Virus record (IMG/VR): IMGVR_UViG_3300002514_006559
Coordinates: 27,180-62,382 of that record
Strand: one strand, 5' to 3'
Length of the DNA: 35,203 nt
Source: a virus
Positions 1 through 8,695 of the stretch are shown one piece after another. How positions within the stretch are numbered: the stretch's first letter is position 1; the number at the start of each line of letters is the position of its first letter. The notes beneath the pieces were generated by a model. That model saw only the letters and a program-made list of their open reading frames with translations, ran no database searches and was not told where the DNA came from. Position numbers and translations under genes: made by a program.

Positions 1-2
1 CC

Positions 3-3000
3 TTAAACAATAACAGGAGTAAGCCATTTTATCAACCAAAAACGGAAGTATATCCTCCAGCTGGCAAAACTACAAAAGATGCCGATCATATTCATCAATA
101 TAATGTGGATGAATATGGAAACGGATGGGCGCTAGAACATAAACACCTACAAGATTCGAGAATTAAACATAAACATAAAATAGTGAATTGGGTTGTTGAA
201 GAATCTCAAAGCAATTGCTATCCTCAATGTGAAGCTCAATTCGGAAAAAGAGGCTCACCACCACACATCCATATATTAGATGAGCCAAAGATACAAAAAT
301 TCCCTGAAAGATATTCAGTTACTGTCATATCTGATTATTTGAATACCGGAGGACAACTTTTACAGGATAGAATGAATTCATGCACTGGCTCGGGCATTCA
401 AAGAATTTTAAATTATTATAGCAGGAAACCAAATTCTTCTGTTCTTAATAGTGTTTTAACTGAAGAATATTATGTTTCTGAACGTCCCGGCGCAAAGATG
501 AAGGTATTAATTTCACTTCCATCAAATACAGTAGACGGGTTAGAATATAAAGATGCGCCAACAATAAACCGCACCGGCCTAAAAGAAATAAATATTAATA
601 CTTTTGGAATCGATGAAAAGATAATCAGTGCTAATAGTTTTTTAATAAAATATTTTGGCGAAATAAAGAAATTCCAAGGTAAAATTTTCGGCTTGGATTC
701 TGATCGATTGTCCACAAGTTTATTGGGCGTAATACCTGCTTTAAGTAATTTAATGCTGGAAAATGAGATTGAGTTTTCTTCTGCCAAATCCACGTTAATA
801 ACGCTTTTTACCGATAGCGAATATAAAGTATTATCTGTTAGGTTTAATGACGGCGCTCGCCCAGTTTTAGCTAATAAAGGACTCGACACCTTTTTAGAAA
901 ATCGGAACATTCAAGATAAGCGGGCAATTTATCTATTATCTAAGCTTGATAAAATAGATGATATTCATTCTAATAATACACCCATATCGTGGACTTCGTT
1001 TTTAAAGGATTATATCCTCAATCCTCCAGAATTTCAATTTGGTGAACAATTTCCACAATCTACAAATGTAGCACCCGCAACCAATGAGAAACTTAACAAA
1101 GATAATCAAAGTCCCGTAAAAACTGAAGAAGACGTTGTAAAATTTAAAGAATGGGTTGAAGAGCCATCAAATTTACAGGATTTAGATAAAAATTTAGCAA
1201 CAGTATCAGATTTTGTTGGTGATGAAATTATTGGAAATATTAAAAATCTTTCAGAAATTGCTCATGACGTTGATAGCCTGTTTTCTGAAATTCTTAATGC
1301 AACTGGTTTAGATGAACTTATAAAATCTGCCTTGCACTGTGTTAATGTTGATACTGAATTTGGAATTGGAGAACTCAATGACGATCTTTTGAGATCTACA
1401 ACACAATTATTAACTGATGTTCAAAGCGTATTTTTTCTTCCTACGTTGGAGATTGAAGGTCAAAATCCTGAGATAGTTGACTTTATTCAGGGTATTGCTA
1501 CACAAATGTGGGAGGGAATAAAACAAGCAGCTCTAGTAACCATTGTTACAATGGTTCAGGATTTATTAAAGATGATATTTAATTTTTGTACTGAATGTTC
1601 TGTTAGATCGGAAGATGGAAGTGTAAAAACCTATAACCAGTATAATTTTGGAGCAACCGGATGGGGTGGTTTCCTTGGAAGTGCCTTTTCAAGCGGGCCT
1701 GCCTGGGCTGCTTTAGGTAATCGAGCAACTGCTGGTGTTTTACAAGGATTTAATCAAACCAGATATTTGGGAGATTATGATGCTTTTGCCGAGAATGTTT
1801 TAAAAAATAGCACACAACACATTGATAGATTATTAGATGATGAGGTTGATAGGACATGGGAGGAGATACAAGCAACTATTCTCTCTTATACTGATGGTTC
1901 AAATTTATCGAACGCCCGCCAAAATATAGAAAGGGCTAAAGAAAGTTCTCTTGTTGTTGAATGGAGAACTAGATTAAATTTGAGTTCAGGCCAAACATTA
2001 ACTAAGAAAGGAATTAAGGATTGGTTAAAGAATCAAGAAGGTTCTCCTTGGAAAACTCATGCTTTTAAACAAGCCAGTAAAGAATATACTGAATGGATGA
2101 ACGCCAGCTTAACTGCTTTTACTCCTGGTGAACTTGGAAACGCACTTTTGGGTTGTCAAATTTCTGACGATGCAAAAGAGATTGGCCGCAATTCTATTCA
2201 AAATTATCCAGCTTTATGTCTTGCGATTTGTGGAGATAGTCCTGAACAAACTGATGATAATATTGCCAATTGTTATGCTATGGCTGGCAAATTATTGGGA
2301 CAAGATCCTATATTAACAGCGATTGCCGATCTTGCAGACGACGTTCCAGGCGAGCTTAAATGTTTGGACGATATTAACTATGATGAATTACGAGAAACTT
2401 TATTGAGAACTAAAGATTCATCTATGACACCCGAAGAAATCGCTGAACAAGTGCGAAAAGCTAAAGAAAGAAATAGAAAGCGCGTAAATGAACTTCTTGG
2501 ATTATTGGGCAAAAAAAGTTCATGGGATAATCTCTCACCACAACTTTATTGTACAGCTAGTAGCGACGGAACAATTATACCAGGCATTCTTTCATTAGAT
2601 TCTCCTATCAAACAGGCGGCTACGAAAAAAACATTAGACACAATTTATGACTCTTTAAAAATGACTTTTAACGAAAATGCAACTTCATTTATACCAGCAT
2701 TAGGAACTAGAACTATTGACCGGGTAGTCGTTCCAAGAACAATAGAAGTTGATATTGATAGTGCTTGGGAGTTTTTTACTGAAGGAACTTCAAAAGTCAT
2801 TATCAATCCAGACTTTGAAGAATTGGTTCAAAAAGGATTATATTCTTATGGCTCACTTCCAAATGGAGCAACAATTCCAAATACCAGAAAACAACCAAGC
2901 GGAAGTATTTTTGGAGCCTTGTTCGGCTGGGATTCAATGCCTCGCGGCGATCCAATCAAATATAATTCGATATTGTCTATAGTAAACGATTCATGGAATA

Positions 3001-6000
3001 ACTGTCAAGGTGTGGGAATGTGGGAAGAAGGCGCAACTCGTCCAACTGGTGAACAAGAATTAGAGTGGAAAGAAGCAAACGAGACTTGGGGGGGAAGATC
3101 ATTTGAGTCTACCGATGATTCCGATCAAAATCTTGGCCCTGGACAGACCATGATGGATTACGTACTTAAATATGGAAATTCACCGATCCCAGCTTACAAG
3201 AATATTGAAGGCGACATAAATTTTCTTCCTGGCTTAAAAGAGGTTTATAAAACCATGTGCTCAAATTCTGAATTATTTCAGATTAATTTAGGAACCAACG
3301 ATAATAAGTATAAATTAGGAGTTCCCAACAATCTTATTGAGGAATCTGGTGTCGATCTTAATAATATTTTATTAAGTTTAGATAATATTGGAAATTTTGG
3401 CTCAATAATTAATAGTGTAAAGGGAAGTAATGTTTCTGAATATGATGTACAAGCATTGACATTAAATTTTAGAGAATCAATCAACGCCCTCAAAGCTTCA
3501 AAGTTTAGAATTATATATAATGTTCCCGGTATATCTCCAGCATCTACTCTACTAACTCAACCAACAAAAGATAAATATACAGTTGTGTTTGAGATAGAAT
3601 CATCTGCTCAAAATTCACCAGTAAGTTTTCCAGGCCCAATTTCAATTCAACCTATAAAACCAACCGTTCAAAAAGCAATATTTAACAATAACTTGCAAGT
3701 TAAATTTAGAACCTCAACCAGAAGTGATGAAAAGGTTCAACCACAAGAAGGATATTTTTATGACTTATGTTCAAAAATTTGGGGCCAACATATTCCTTTA
3801 TATCGTAATGGGGTTAAATCTCTTGATATAGCCCCGGCAAGCACACGAATGGAAATATTAACACCAGCTGGCCGCGATCAGTTTGTTGATAATATCCTAT
3901 ATAATCTTTCTTCAACTCCCGAAAAAGGAGCATATGAAGAATTATATAATGATTTATTCTGTAGTCTTACAGTACAAATTAGTGAATCTCCTTATATGAA
4001 TTATAAGCCTGATGATAGTGGTTTTGGGATGGCAAATGTTAATCTAGTTCCTCCACGTTATCAAGGTCAACCAAATTCATGTCATAAAACTTTATTGGAC
4101 ATTGATTTAATTAAACAACAAATCATGATGGAATATGATTTGACTAAATGCATTAATAGATTCTTTAGAGATCCTAATGATATGCCTAGCAATAAAAACA
4201 GTCCATTTGAGATTGCGAATAGAAGTGGTGCAATTTTATTGATAATAAGATCGTTTGCGTTGGAGTTCTTGTTAAAATCTTTAGCAAGTTTTCATTACTT
4301 TGCTCCTAATGCTCCAGAAGATGTTGATTCCGTTGTTATTTATCAATTATATAATAAGATGCATCAAGAGTTACCAAACTTGGCGATTGGAACTGATTTT
4401 TACAAATCGTTTCAAAAAGAAACTATTGAACTTTATAACAGAAATCGGCCAAAAGATCAACAATTAGACTTCACAGTCAATTCAGCTGGAATACAATACA
4501 ATAAGTATGAAAAAGCATTAAAATATATGATTCGTTATCAAGTATTTTCGGTTTCAAAACGATTATCGGATTTTGCAAAAGGCCAAGGCGATTTGTCACC
4601 TCATTCAATTCTAATGGAGAAATGGCTCCCCGCAGTTGAGCCACCAATAAACGATATCGAACCTCGTTTTGCAAACGAAGACGGTGGAAATAAGGTTCTT
4701 AAAAGCTTCGATGAGGTCGCAGGCGTTGTGGAAATTACCCAAGAGATGCAAGCCGCCCGAATGGGAACTTTGAGCACTAATGGCATTAATCAGATTGTTG
4801 GAGTAATGGAAGGAGCTAACCTGCACGCGGGCCATGCTGCTCAACTCGGCACATTAATAAAAAGTTGGTTTAAACCAGACAAAAGATTAGAACAGTTTAA
4901 AAATTTAAACACACAAAATATTTTAAAGTTAACTGATGAGATATGGCCTGCGATTACAAGCCCTTGTTATTATAAAAGAAGATCAATGGGTGGATATCAA
5001 AGAGAAGTTTCCTGCTTAGAATTAATTGCTGATAATCCGGTTTGGAGATATGGAATCTCCAATCCTGAAATTAATGCGGGGAGTAAAATAATAAGATTTT
5101 TAAAGGCTTCACAATTTTGGACAGGAGATTCAACTCCGAAAGCGGGTGCCCAAGGGGATCACACATGGGGTCGATTCTACGATTGGGTTTTCGACGACGT
5201 TAACAACACTACAGGTAATATTCTGGCAAAAAGAGTTTCTTCTGGCAGAGGAAATAGCTATCCGCCTGCTTGGGAACCCCCTGTATTTAGTCCAGCTAGT
5301 TCAGGAACAGATCCAGACTGGGCGTCAGCACCTGTTGTTAAAAAAGCAGCACAACCATTTTGGGCAAGAACTTATGCAACACATGACTTCAGCTCGCATG
5401 GAACCGGAAGACTAGGAACGACCGATGAGGCTGCCACGCAGGACGCCTCACATTATGATAAAGAAGGAATGCTTTACAACCGGCTACTTGATGATTGTGA
5501 TGCCGAGCCGGATCCTGAACGTACAATGCAAAAACTTCGCTCTCAGCAAAGAGCCTTTTTTGATTATCAAGGAAATTCAGTGAACAAATATCATGGCCGC
5601 TTGGCAATTTATCCAGATTTCAAATATCATGGTCCTGGTAGTATTCTGAAGGCATTAACACAATGGCAAACTGGATTTTTAGGCCGTGTCCAAGCCGGTC
5701 CAGGTTATGGTATTGCATTTAAAAGCTATAAAAAAGATACTACCGGCAATTATGCTGGTTATATTATTGGGCCGTATTACCCTGACTCAATACAAAGTAG
5801 TCAAAGTGAAGATAAGAGAATTGCTTTAAAAAAACGAGATTACGAGGGTTATTATGTTGATGAAAGCGGCCAACGGGCAGCAAGTAGCGGCGAAACCTTA
5901 AGTTTCTTAGAAGCGTTAGCAAAAGGTTTGTCTAATCTTGGAGTAGGCGTTAAGTCTACCGCTTTTCCAATTCATCCAGTATCGAGCCCCCTCAGTAGTG

Positions 6001-8237
6001 ATTGGTATCACCGTGCCGGTGACGCCCAGAATTTCGGGGGATTTGAAGGTTCCGGCGATGATCGGCATGTTAAAGTTGGTCAACCACGAGGCTCAAAAGA
6101 AGCCCTAGCAGATCGATTAATAAAACCATTTAGCGGAACCGAGCGAGCTAGATATAGGTCACATTTAATAAGTCTGTTTACTCGTCATCAATGGGGTGAA
6201 ATTCAATATTTAAGTTTATTGGATTTTCCTTTGAAAGTTATTCCCGAAGTTTTAAAATATGAAAGATATATTTGTACTATTTTAAGAGATTTATCTGCAA
6301 ATCAAAGTGATGCTGATTTGGCTGTTCTTGGCCTTTCCCGCGCCGAACTTTTGGGCAGCGTAGGAGGGCATGAAGGTCGTCTTGCTGTGTCCGGTGCTGA
6401 TGACACCGCTTTTTATGAATCACTTGTACTTAAATATTCTGATTGGATTACAGAATTTGAAGAAATTGTTGCTGAACTGACTGAAACTCGTTCTCAAAGG
6501 GAATGCTTAAAGACTTCTCTTGATGGTATTATACAATCTGGCAGAGAACCGCGAAATGAAATGATTATACCAAAAATGTATGATATTGGTAATGGAAATA
6601 TTTTCTTGGAACCATATATCAGAATTGAAGATTATAGTGGAAATGAATCCTTCATTGACGAGATTAGAAACAATGTGGACTATGTGAAAGATTCAACTTC
6701 TTCTGGGAGAAGCGATTATACAAGAGGAGTGGTTAATATTGATAAATGGGGCGACTGGATGATGAGTGCCTTTGACGGAAACGAACCAAAAGATAAATTG
6801 CCAGGTTCACGGTATTCAGGCGGCGGAGATTGTAACGATCACGTTCTATGCGCTGATTGTGGCGAGGATTTACCATCTTGCAGACCAACAATTATAAGTA
6901 TAGATGGTATCCTACCCGAGCCACAATTAATAGATTATTTTAAAAAGATATCTTATGGTGTGAGAATATGTTATTTACCATCTCCTGATGATTTTGTAGA
7001 TCCTGCAAATCTTCCCACAGATACCCTTTTTGATGTAAACAAAACTGCTGATGCAGATTCCGTCGCAGCACTCGAAAAAACATTTTATGTAAAGGAGAGA
7101 GCCACTTTTTCAACAGGAGGAACCAAGGAGCGCGTTTTGCATCCATTTCCACTATGTTCCGTCGAAACTCCTATTGATATGATGGTAACGATTGCAGATG
7201 CAATAACGTTCACGGACGAACAGCAAATTGAAACACAGGCTGAAATGAATGAAAGATGCGCAGGTGATCCTGTCGCCCCACCACCGTCGATAAGAGTTAA
7301 CTATTTCAGATCTTTGTTTGGTTCAGTTGTCACACCTGGAATTGAAGCACCACGAGATTATCTGAGAAGACAAATGATAGCAACGGAAGAATATAATTTC
7401 TTATTTAAATATTGTTTTCCAGTAGATAGAATGATTTCTTTGTCGCAAATTTATAATTCGGTATATCTCTCTACGTTACCTAATTTAGAAAATGTTTTTA
7501 CACCAACAAAACATGAATTAATAAGAATTTTCTTACGATCTTTGAAAAGTGGCGATTGGAAAAATGCATGTGAAATTGGAAATGCGGATATAATGAATGC
7601 TGCAATTAACGGTATTCCTATTCCTTGGGCAGCTGTATTATCCTTAATTGTAAAATGGCCATTAAATGTTTATAAAGCATTTGTGGAACAATCAGACATG
7701 AATGTGGCGATGTCCAAAAATATTCAGAATGTTATTAAGGCTGTAAATAAAACTATGGTGACTATGCAAATGCAGGCAAAAGCACTTCAACAAGCCGCAG
7801 GCACCGCATGGAATCAAATTGAAGCGGCAACGCAATATGATATAACTAAAGAAGATTGTGGTTTTGGAATTGACACACCCGAAGCACTTAAGGCACCATA
7901 TCCAGATGGGCAAATAAAAGACAATTTAATTCCAGTCCCAGAAACTTGGATGATTGGTTTGTTGTTGTTTCCTCCACAAATTTGGGGTCCGTGGACTGCA
8001 CCGTTTGGGGTGCCCATTGGTCCTCACACAATTCCTTATTGGATCTTGGATGATCAACTTGTTCCTATTGATTGGTTTAATGCATTCCCAGATTGGTTGA
8101 ATAATTTAGCAAGAGAGCCAGAGCGCCCTGCACTAGATCCTGGTGATGATGATTGTCCATTAGATTTTGGGGTTCCTGAGTTTAATGATCGGTATGGGGG
8201 AAATAATAATGGAGGAAATAATAATTCTGGCGGTTGA
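3..8237 (+). CDS. Giant virion structural protein, 5'-truncated by window edge
   Basis: At least 2,744 residues are visible. The frame is open from base 3, with no stop before the GTG at 105, so that GTG is probably not the true start and the N-terminus lies upstream. The first 90 visible residues hold four His-x-His motifs (87-95, 138-146, 168-176, 264-272) and a C-x3-C, suggesting bound metal. The middle is mixed helix and loop, with a hydrophobic stretch near 1500-1590 and a Lys/Arg/Glu-rich helical stretch near 2420-2510. Bases 5130-6130 encode a Gly/Ser/Pro-rich section of higher GC. The last 210 residues contain hydrophobic segments near 7620-7690 and 7945-8040, then an acidic Asp/Pro stretch and a Gly/Asn tail. 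It lies directly upstream of the gp25/gp6-like baseplate genes, so a baseplate or tail-tip component is likely. I recognise no enzyme domain, and the exact role is unknown. Confidence 0.85.
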   Translation, partial: LNNNRSKPFYQPKTEVYPPAGKTTKDADHIHQYNVDEYGNGWALEHKHLQDSRIKHKHKIVNWVVEESQSNCYPQCEAQFGKRGSPPHIHILDEPKIQKFPERYSVTVISDYLNTGGQLLQDRMNSCTGSGIQRILNYYSRKPNSSVLNSVLTEEYYVSERPGAKMKVLISLPSNTVDGLEYKDAPTINRTGLKEININTFGIDEKIISANSFLIKYFGEIKKFQGKIFGLDSDRLSTSLLGVIPALSNLMLENEIEFSSAKSTLITLFTDSEYKVLSVRFNDGARPVLANKGLDTFLENRNIQDKRAIYLLSKLDKIDDIHSNNTPISWTSFLKDYILNPPEFQFGEQFPQSTNVAPATNEKLNKDNQSPVKTEEDVVKFKEWVEEPSNLQDLDKNLATVSDFVGDEIIGNIKNLSEIAHDVDSLFSEILNATGLDELIKSALHCVNVDTEFGIGELNDDLLRSTTQLLTDVQSVFFLPTLEIEGQNPEIVDFIQGIATQMWEGIKQAALVTIVTMVQDLLKMIFNFCTECSVRSEDGSVKTYNQYNFGATGWGGFLGSAFSSGPAWAALGNRATAGVLQGFNQTRYLGDYDAFAENVLKNSTQHIDRLLDDEVDRTWEEIQATILSYTDGSNLSNARQNIERAKESSLVVEWRTRLNLSSGQTLTKKGIKDWLKNQEGSPWKTHAFKQASKEYTEWMNASLTAFTPGELGNALLGCQISDDAKEIGRNSIQNYPALCLAICGDSPEQTDDNIANCYAMAGKLLGQDPILTAIADLADDVPGELKCLDDINYDELRETLLRTKDSSMTPEEIAEQVRKAKERNRKRVNELLGLLGKKSSWDNLSPQLYCTASSDGTIIPGILSLDSPIKQAATKKTLDTIYDSLKMTFNENATSFIPALGTRTIDRVVVPRTIEVDIDSAWEFFTEGTSKVIINPDFEELVQKGLYSYGSLPNGATIPNTRKQPSGSIFGALFGWDSMPRGDPIKYNSILSIVNDSWNNCQGVGMWEEGATRPTGEQELEWKEANETWGGRSFESTDDSDQNLGPGQTMMDYVLKYGNSPIPAYKNIEGDINFLPGLKEVYKTMCSNSELFQINLGTNDNKYKLGVPNNLIEESGVDLNNILLSLDNIGNFGSIINSVKGSNVSEYDVQALTLNFRESINALKASKFRIIYNVPGISPASTLLTQPTKDKYTVVFEIESSAQNSPVSFPGPISIQPIKPTVQKAIFNNNLQVKFRTSTRSDEKVQPQEGYFYDLCSKIWGQHIPLYRNGVKSLDIAPASTRMEILTPAGRDQFVDNILYNLSSTPEKGAYEELYNDLFCSLTVQISESPYMNYKPDDSGFGMANVNLVPPRYQGQPNSCHKTLLDIDLIKQQIMMEYDLTKCINRFFRDPNDMPSNKNSPFEIANRSGAILLIIRSFALEFLLKSLASFHYFAPNAPEDVDSVVIYQLYNKMHQELPNLAIGTDFYKSFQKETIELYNRNRPKDQQLDFTVNSAGIQYNKYEKALKYMIRYQVFSVSKRLSDFAKGQGDLSPHSILMEKWLPAVEPPINDIEPRFANEDGGNKVLKSFDEVAGVVEITQEMQAARMGTLSTNGINQIVGVMEGANLHAGHAAQLGTLIKSWFKPDKRLEQFKNLNTQNILKLTDEIWPAITSPCYYKRRSMGGYQREVSCLELIADNPVWRYGISNPEINAGSKIIRFLKASQFWTGDSTPKAGAQGDHTWGRFYDWVFDDVNNTTGNILAKRVSSGRGNSYPPAWEPPVFSPASSGTDPDWASAPVVKKAAQPFWARTYATHDFSSHGTGRLGTTDEAATQDASHYDKEGMLYNRLLDDCDAEPDPERTMQKLRSQQRAFFDYQGNSVNKYHGRLAIYPDFKYHGPGSILKALTQWQTGFLGRVQAGPGYGIAFKSYKKDTTGNYAGYIIGPYYPDSIQSSQSEDKRIALKKRDYEGYYVDESGQRAASSGETLSFLEALAKGLSNLGVGVKSTAFPIHPVSSPLSSDWYHRAGDAQNFGGFEGSGDDRHVKVGQPRGSKEALADRLIKPFSGTERARYRSHLISLFTRHQWGEIQYLSLLDFPLKVIPEVLKYERYICTILRDLSANQSDADLAVLGLSRAELLGSVGGHEGRLAVSGADDTAFYESLVLKYSDWITEFEEIVAELTETRSQRECLKTSLDGIIQSGREPRNEMIIPKMYDIGNGNIFLEPYIRIEDYSGNESFIDEIRNNVDYVKDSTSSGRSDYTRGVVNIDKWGDWMMSAFDGNEPKDKLPGSRYSGGGDCNDHVLCADCGEDLPSCRPTIISIDGILPEPQLIDYFKKISYGVRICYLPSPDDFVDPANLPTDTLFDVNKTADADSVAALEKTFYVKERATFSTGGTKERVLHPFPLCSVETPIDMMVTIADAITFTDEQQIETQAEMNERCAGDPVAPPPSIRVNYFRSLFGSVVTPGIEAPRDYLRRQMIATEEYNFLFKYCFPVDRMISLSQIYNSVYLSTLPNLENVFTPTKHELIRIFLRSLKSGDWKNACEIGNADIMNAAINGIPIPWAAVLSLIVKWPLNVYKAFVEQSDMNVAMSKNIQNVIKAVNKTMVTMQMQAKALQQAAGTAWNQIEAATQYDITKEDCGFGIDTPEALKAPYPDGQIKDNLIPVPETWMIGLLLFPPQIWGPWTAPFGVPIGPHTIPYWILDDQLVPIDWFNAFPDWLNNLAREPERPALDPGDDDCPLDFGVPEFNDRYGGNNNGGNNNSGG
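8199..8225 (+). repeat. 12-bp direct repeat in Gly/Asn tail
   Basis: GGAAATAATAAT occurs at 8199-8210 and again at 8214-8225, encoding the repeated Gly-Asn-Asn-Asn of the C-terminal tail of the giant protein. Such a short tandem unit is prone to slippage, so tail length may vary between relatives. Confidence 0.8.
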
Positions 8238-8262
8238 TCAATGGGCGGTGGAAGTAATTATT

Positions 8263-8270
8263 AAAGGAGG
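8263..8270 (+). promoter_or_regulatory. Strong ribosome binding site for the gp25-like gene
   Basis: AAAGGAGG ends 8 bases before the ATG at 8279. It is the closest match to the anti-Shine-Dalgarno consensus in the window and fixes that start. It begins inside the TAA at 8262-8264, which is the second in-frame stop after the giant upstream protein. Confidence 0.85.
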
Positions 8271-8278
8271 AACTTTAT

Positions 8279-8668
8279 ATGGGATGGCTAGCACCAAGTT
8301 TACCACTAAGAAAAAGCACTGAAACGGGATATGTTCTTGTTAAGGATTATACAAAATTAGTAAAACAAAATTTTAAAAATTTACTTTTAACTGTTCCCGG
8401 CGAACGCATGATGGACCCTAATTTTGGTATTGGAATCAAAAGATTCCTTTTTGAAATTGATTCCCCATTATTATATGATAGAATATCATCTAAAGTTCGA
8501 CAACAAGTTAATAGATATTTACCTTATTTAGATATCGAAAACATAATATTTAATTCAGCAACTGAAGATCCTACAATGGATTTAAATTCTTTAGGAGTCA
8601 TAATAGAATATCGAATTGTTCCACTAGAGTTGAGTGATCAATTAGAAATAACTACTATTGTTGACTAA
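8279..8668 (+). CDS. gp25-like baseplate wedge protein (GPW/gp25 family)
   Basis: At 129 residues it matches the usual size of the gp25/GPW family, which includes T4 gp25 and the type VI secretion protein TssE. Residues 40-59 carry the family signature: PGER, then DPNFGIGIKRFLFE, with the conserved Gly-Glu-Arg loop and the Pro-x-Phe-Gly turn. The protein belongs to the inner baseplate wedge at the sheath-baseplate junction, where gp25 helps prime sheath assembly and clamps the wedge with gp6. The start is well supported by the AAAGGAGG at 8263. The next gene encodes its usual partner, a gp6-like protein, 24 bases downstream. Family assignment is firm; the T4 role is transferred by homology. 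Confidence 0.93.
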   Translation: MGWLAPSLPLRKSTETGYVLVKDYTKLVKQNFKNLLLTVPGERMMDPNFGIGIKRFLFEIDSPLLYDRISSKVRQQVNRYLPYLDIENIIFNSATEDPTMDLNSLGVIIEYRIVPLELSDQLEITTIVD

Positions 8669-8678
8669 TTATTTGCTG

Positions 8679-8695
8679 AAGGGGAAACAAAATTG
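8679..8695 (+). promoter_or_regulatory. RBS supporting a TTG start for the gp6-like gene
   Basis: AAGGGG at 8679-8684 lies 8 bases before TTG (8693-8695). No ATG precedes the conserved N-terminus, which reads MANTKNYPAVQYTSRDF from this TTG, so the rare start codon is probably real. It may lower translation relative to neighbours. Confidence 0.7.

Noticed and set aside
470-910. 146-codon open frame on the minus strand
   Set aside because: It lies wholly inside the first giant gene, has no ribosome binding site and a Ser/Leu/Phe-rich shadow composition. The same applies to all other minus-strand frames of 60-100 codons in the window.
8241-8264. Seven-codon ORF beginning ATG between the first giant gene and the gp25-like gene
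   Set aside because: It is in frame with the upstream protein and resembles its Gly-rich tail, so it is better explained as a continuation after TGA than as a separate peptide.
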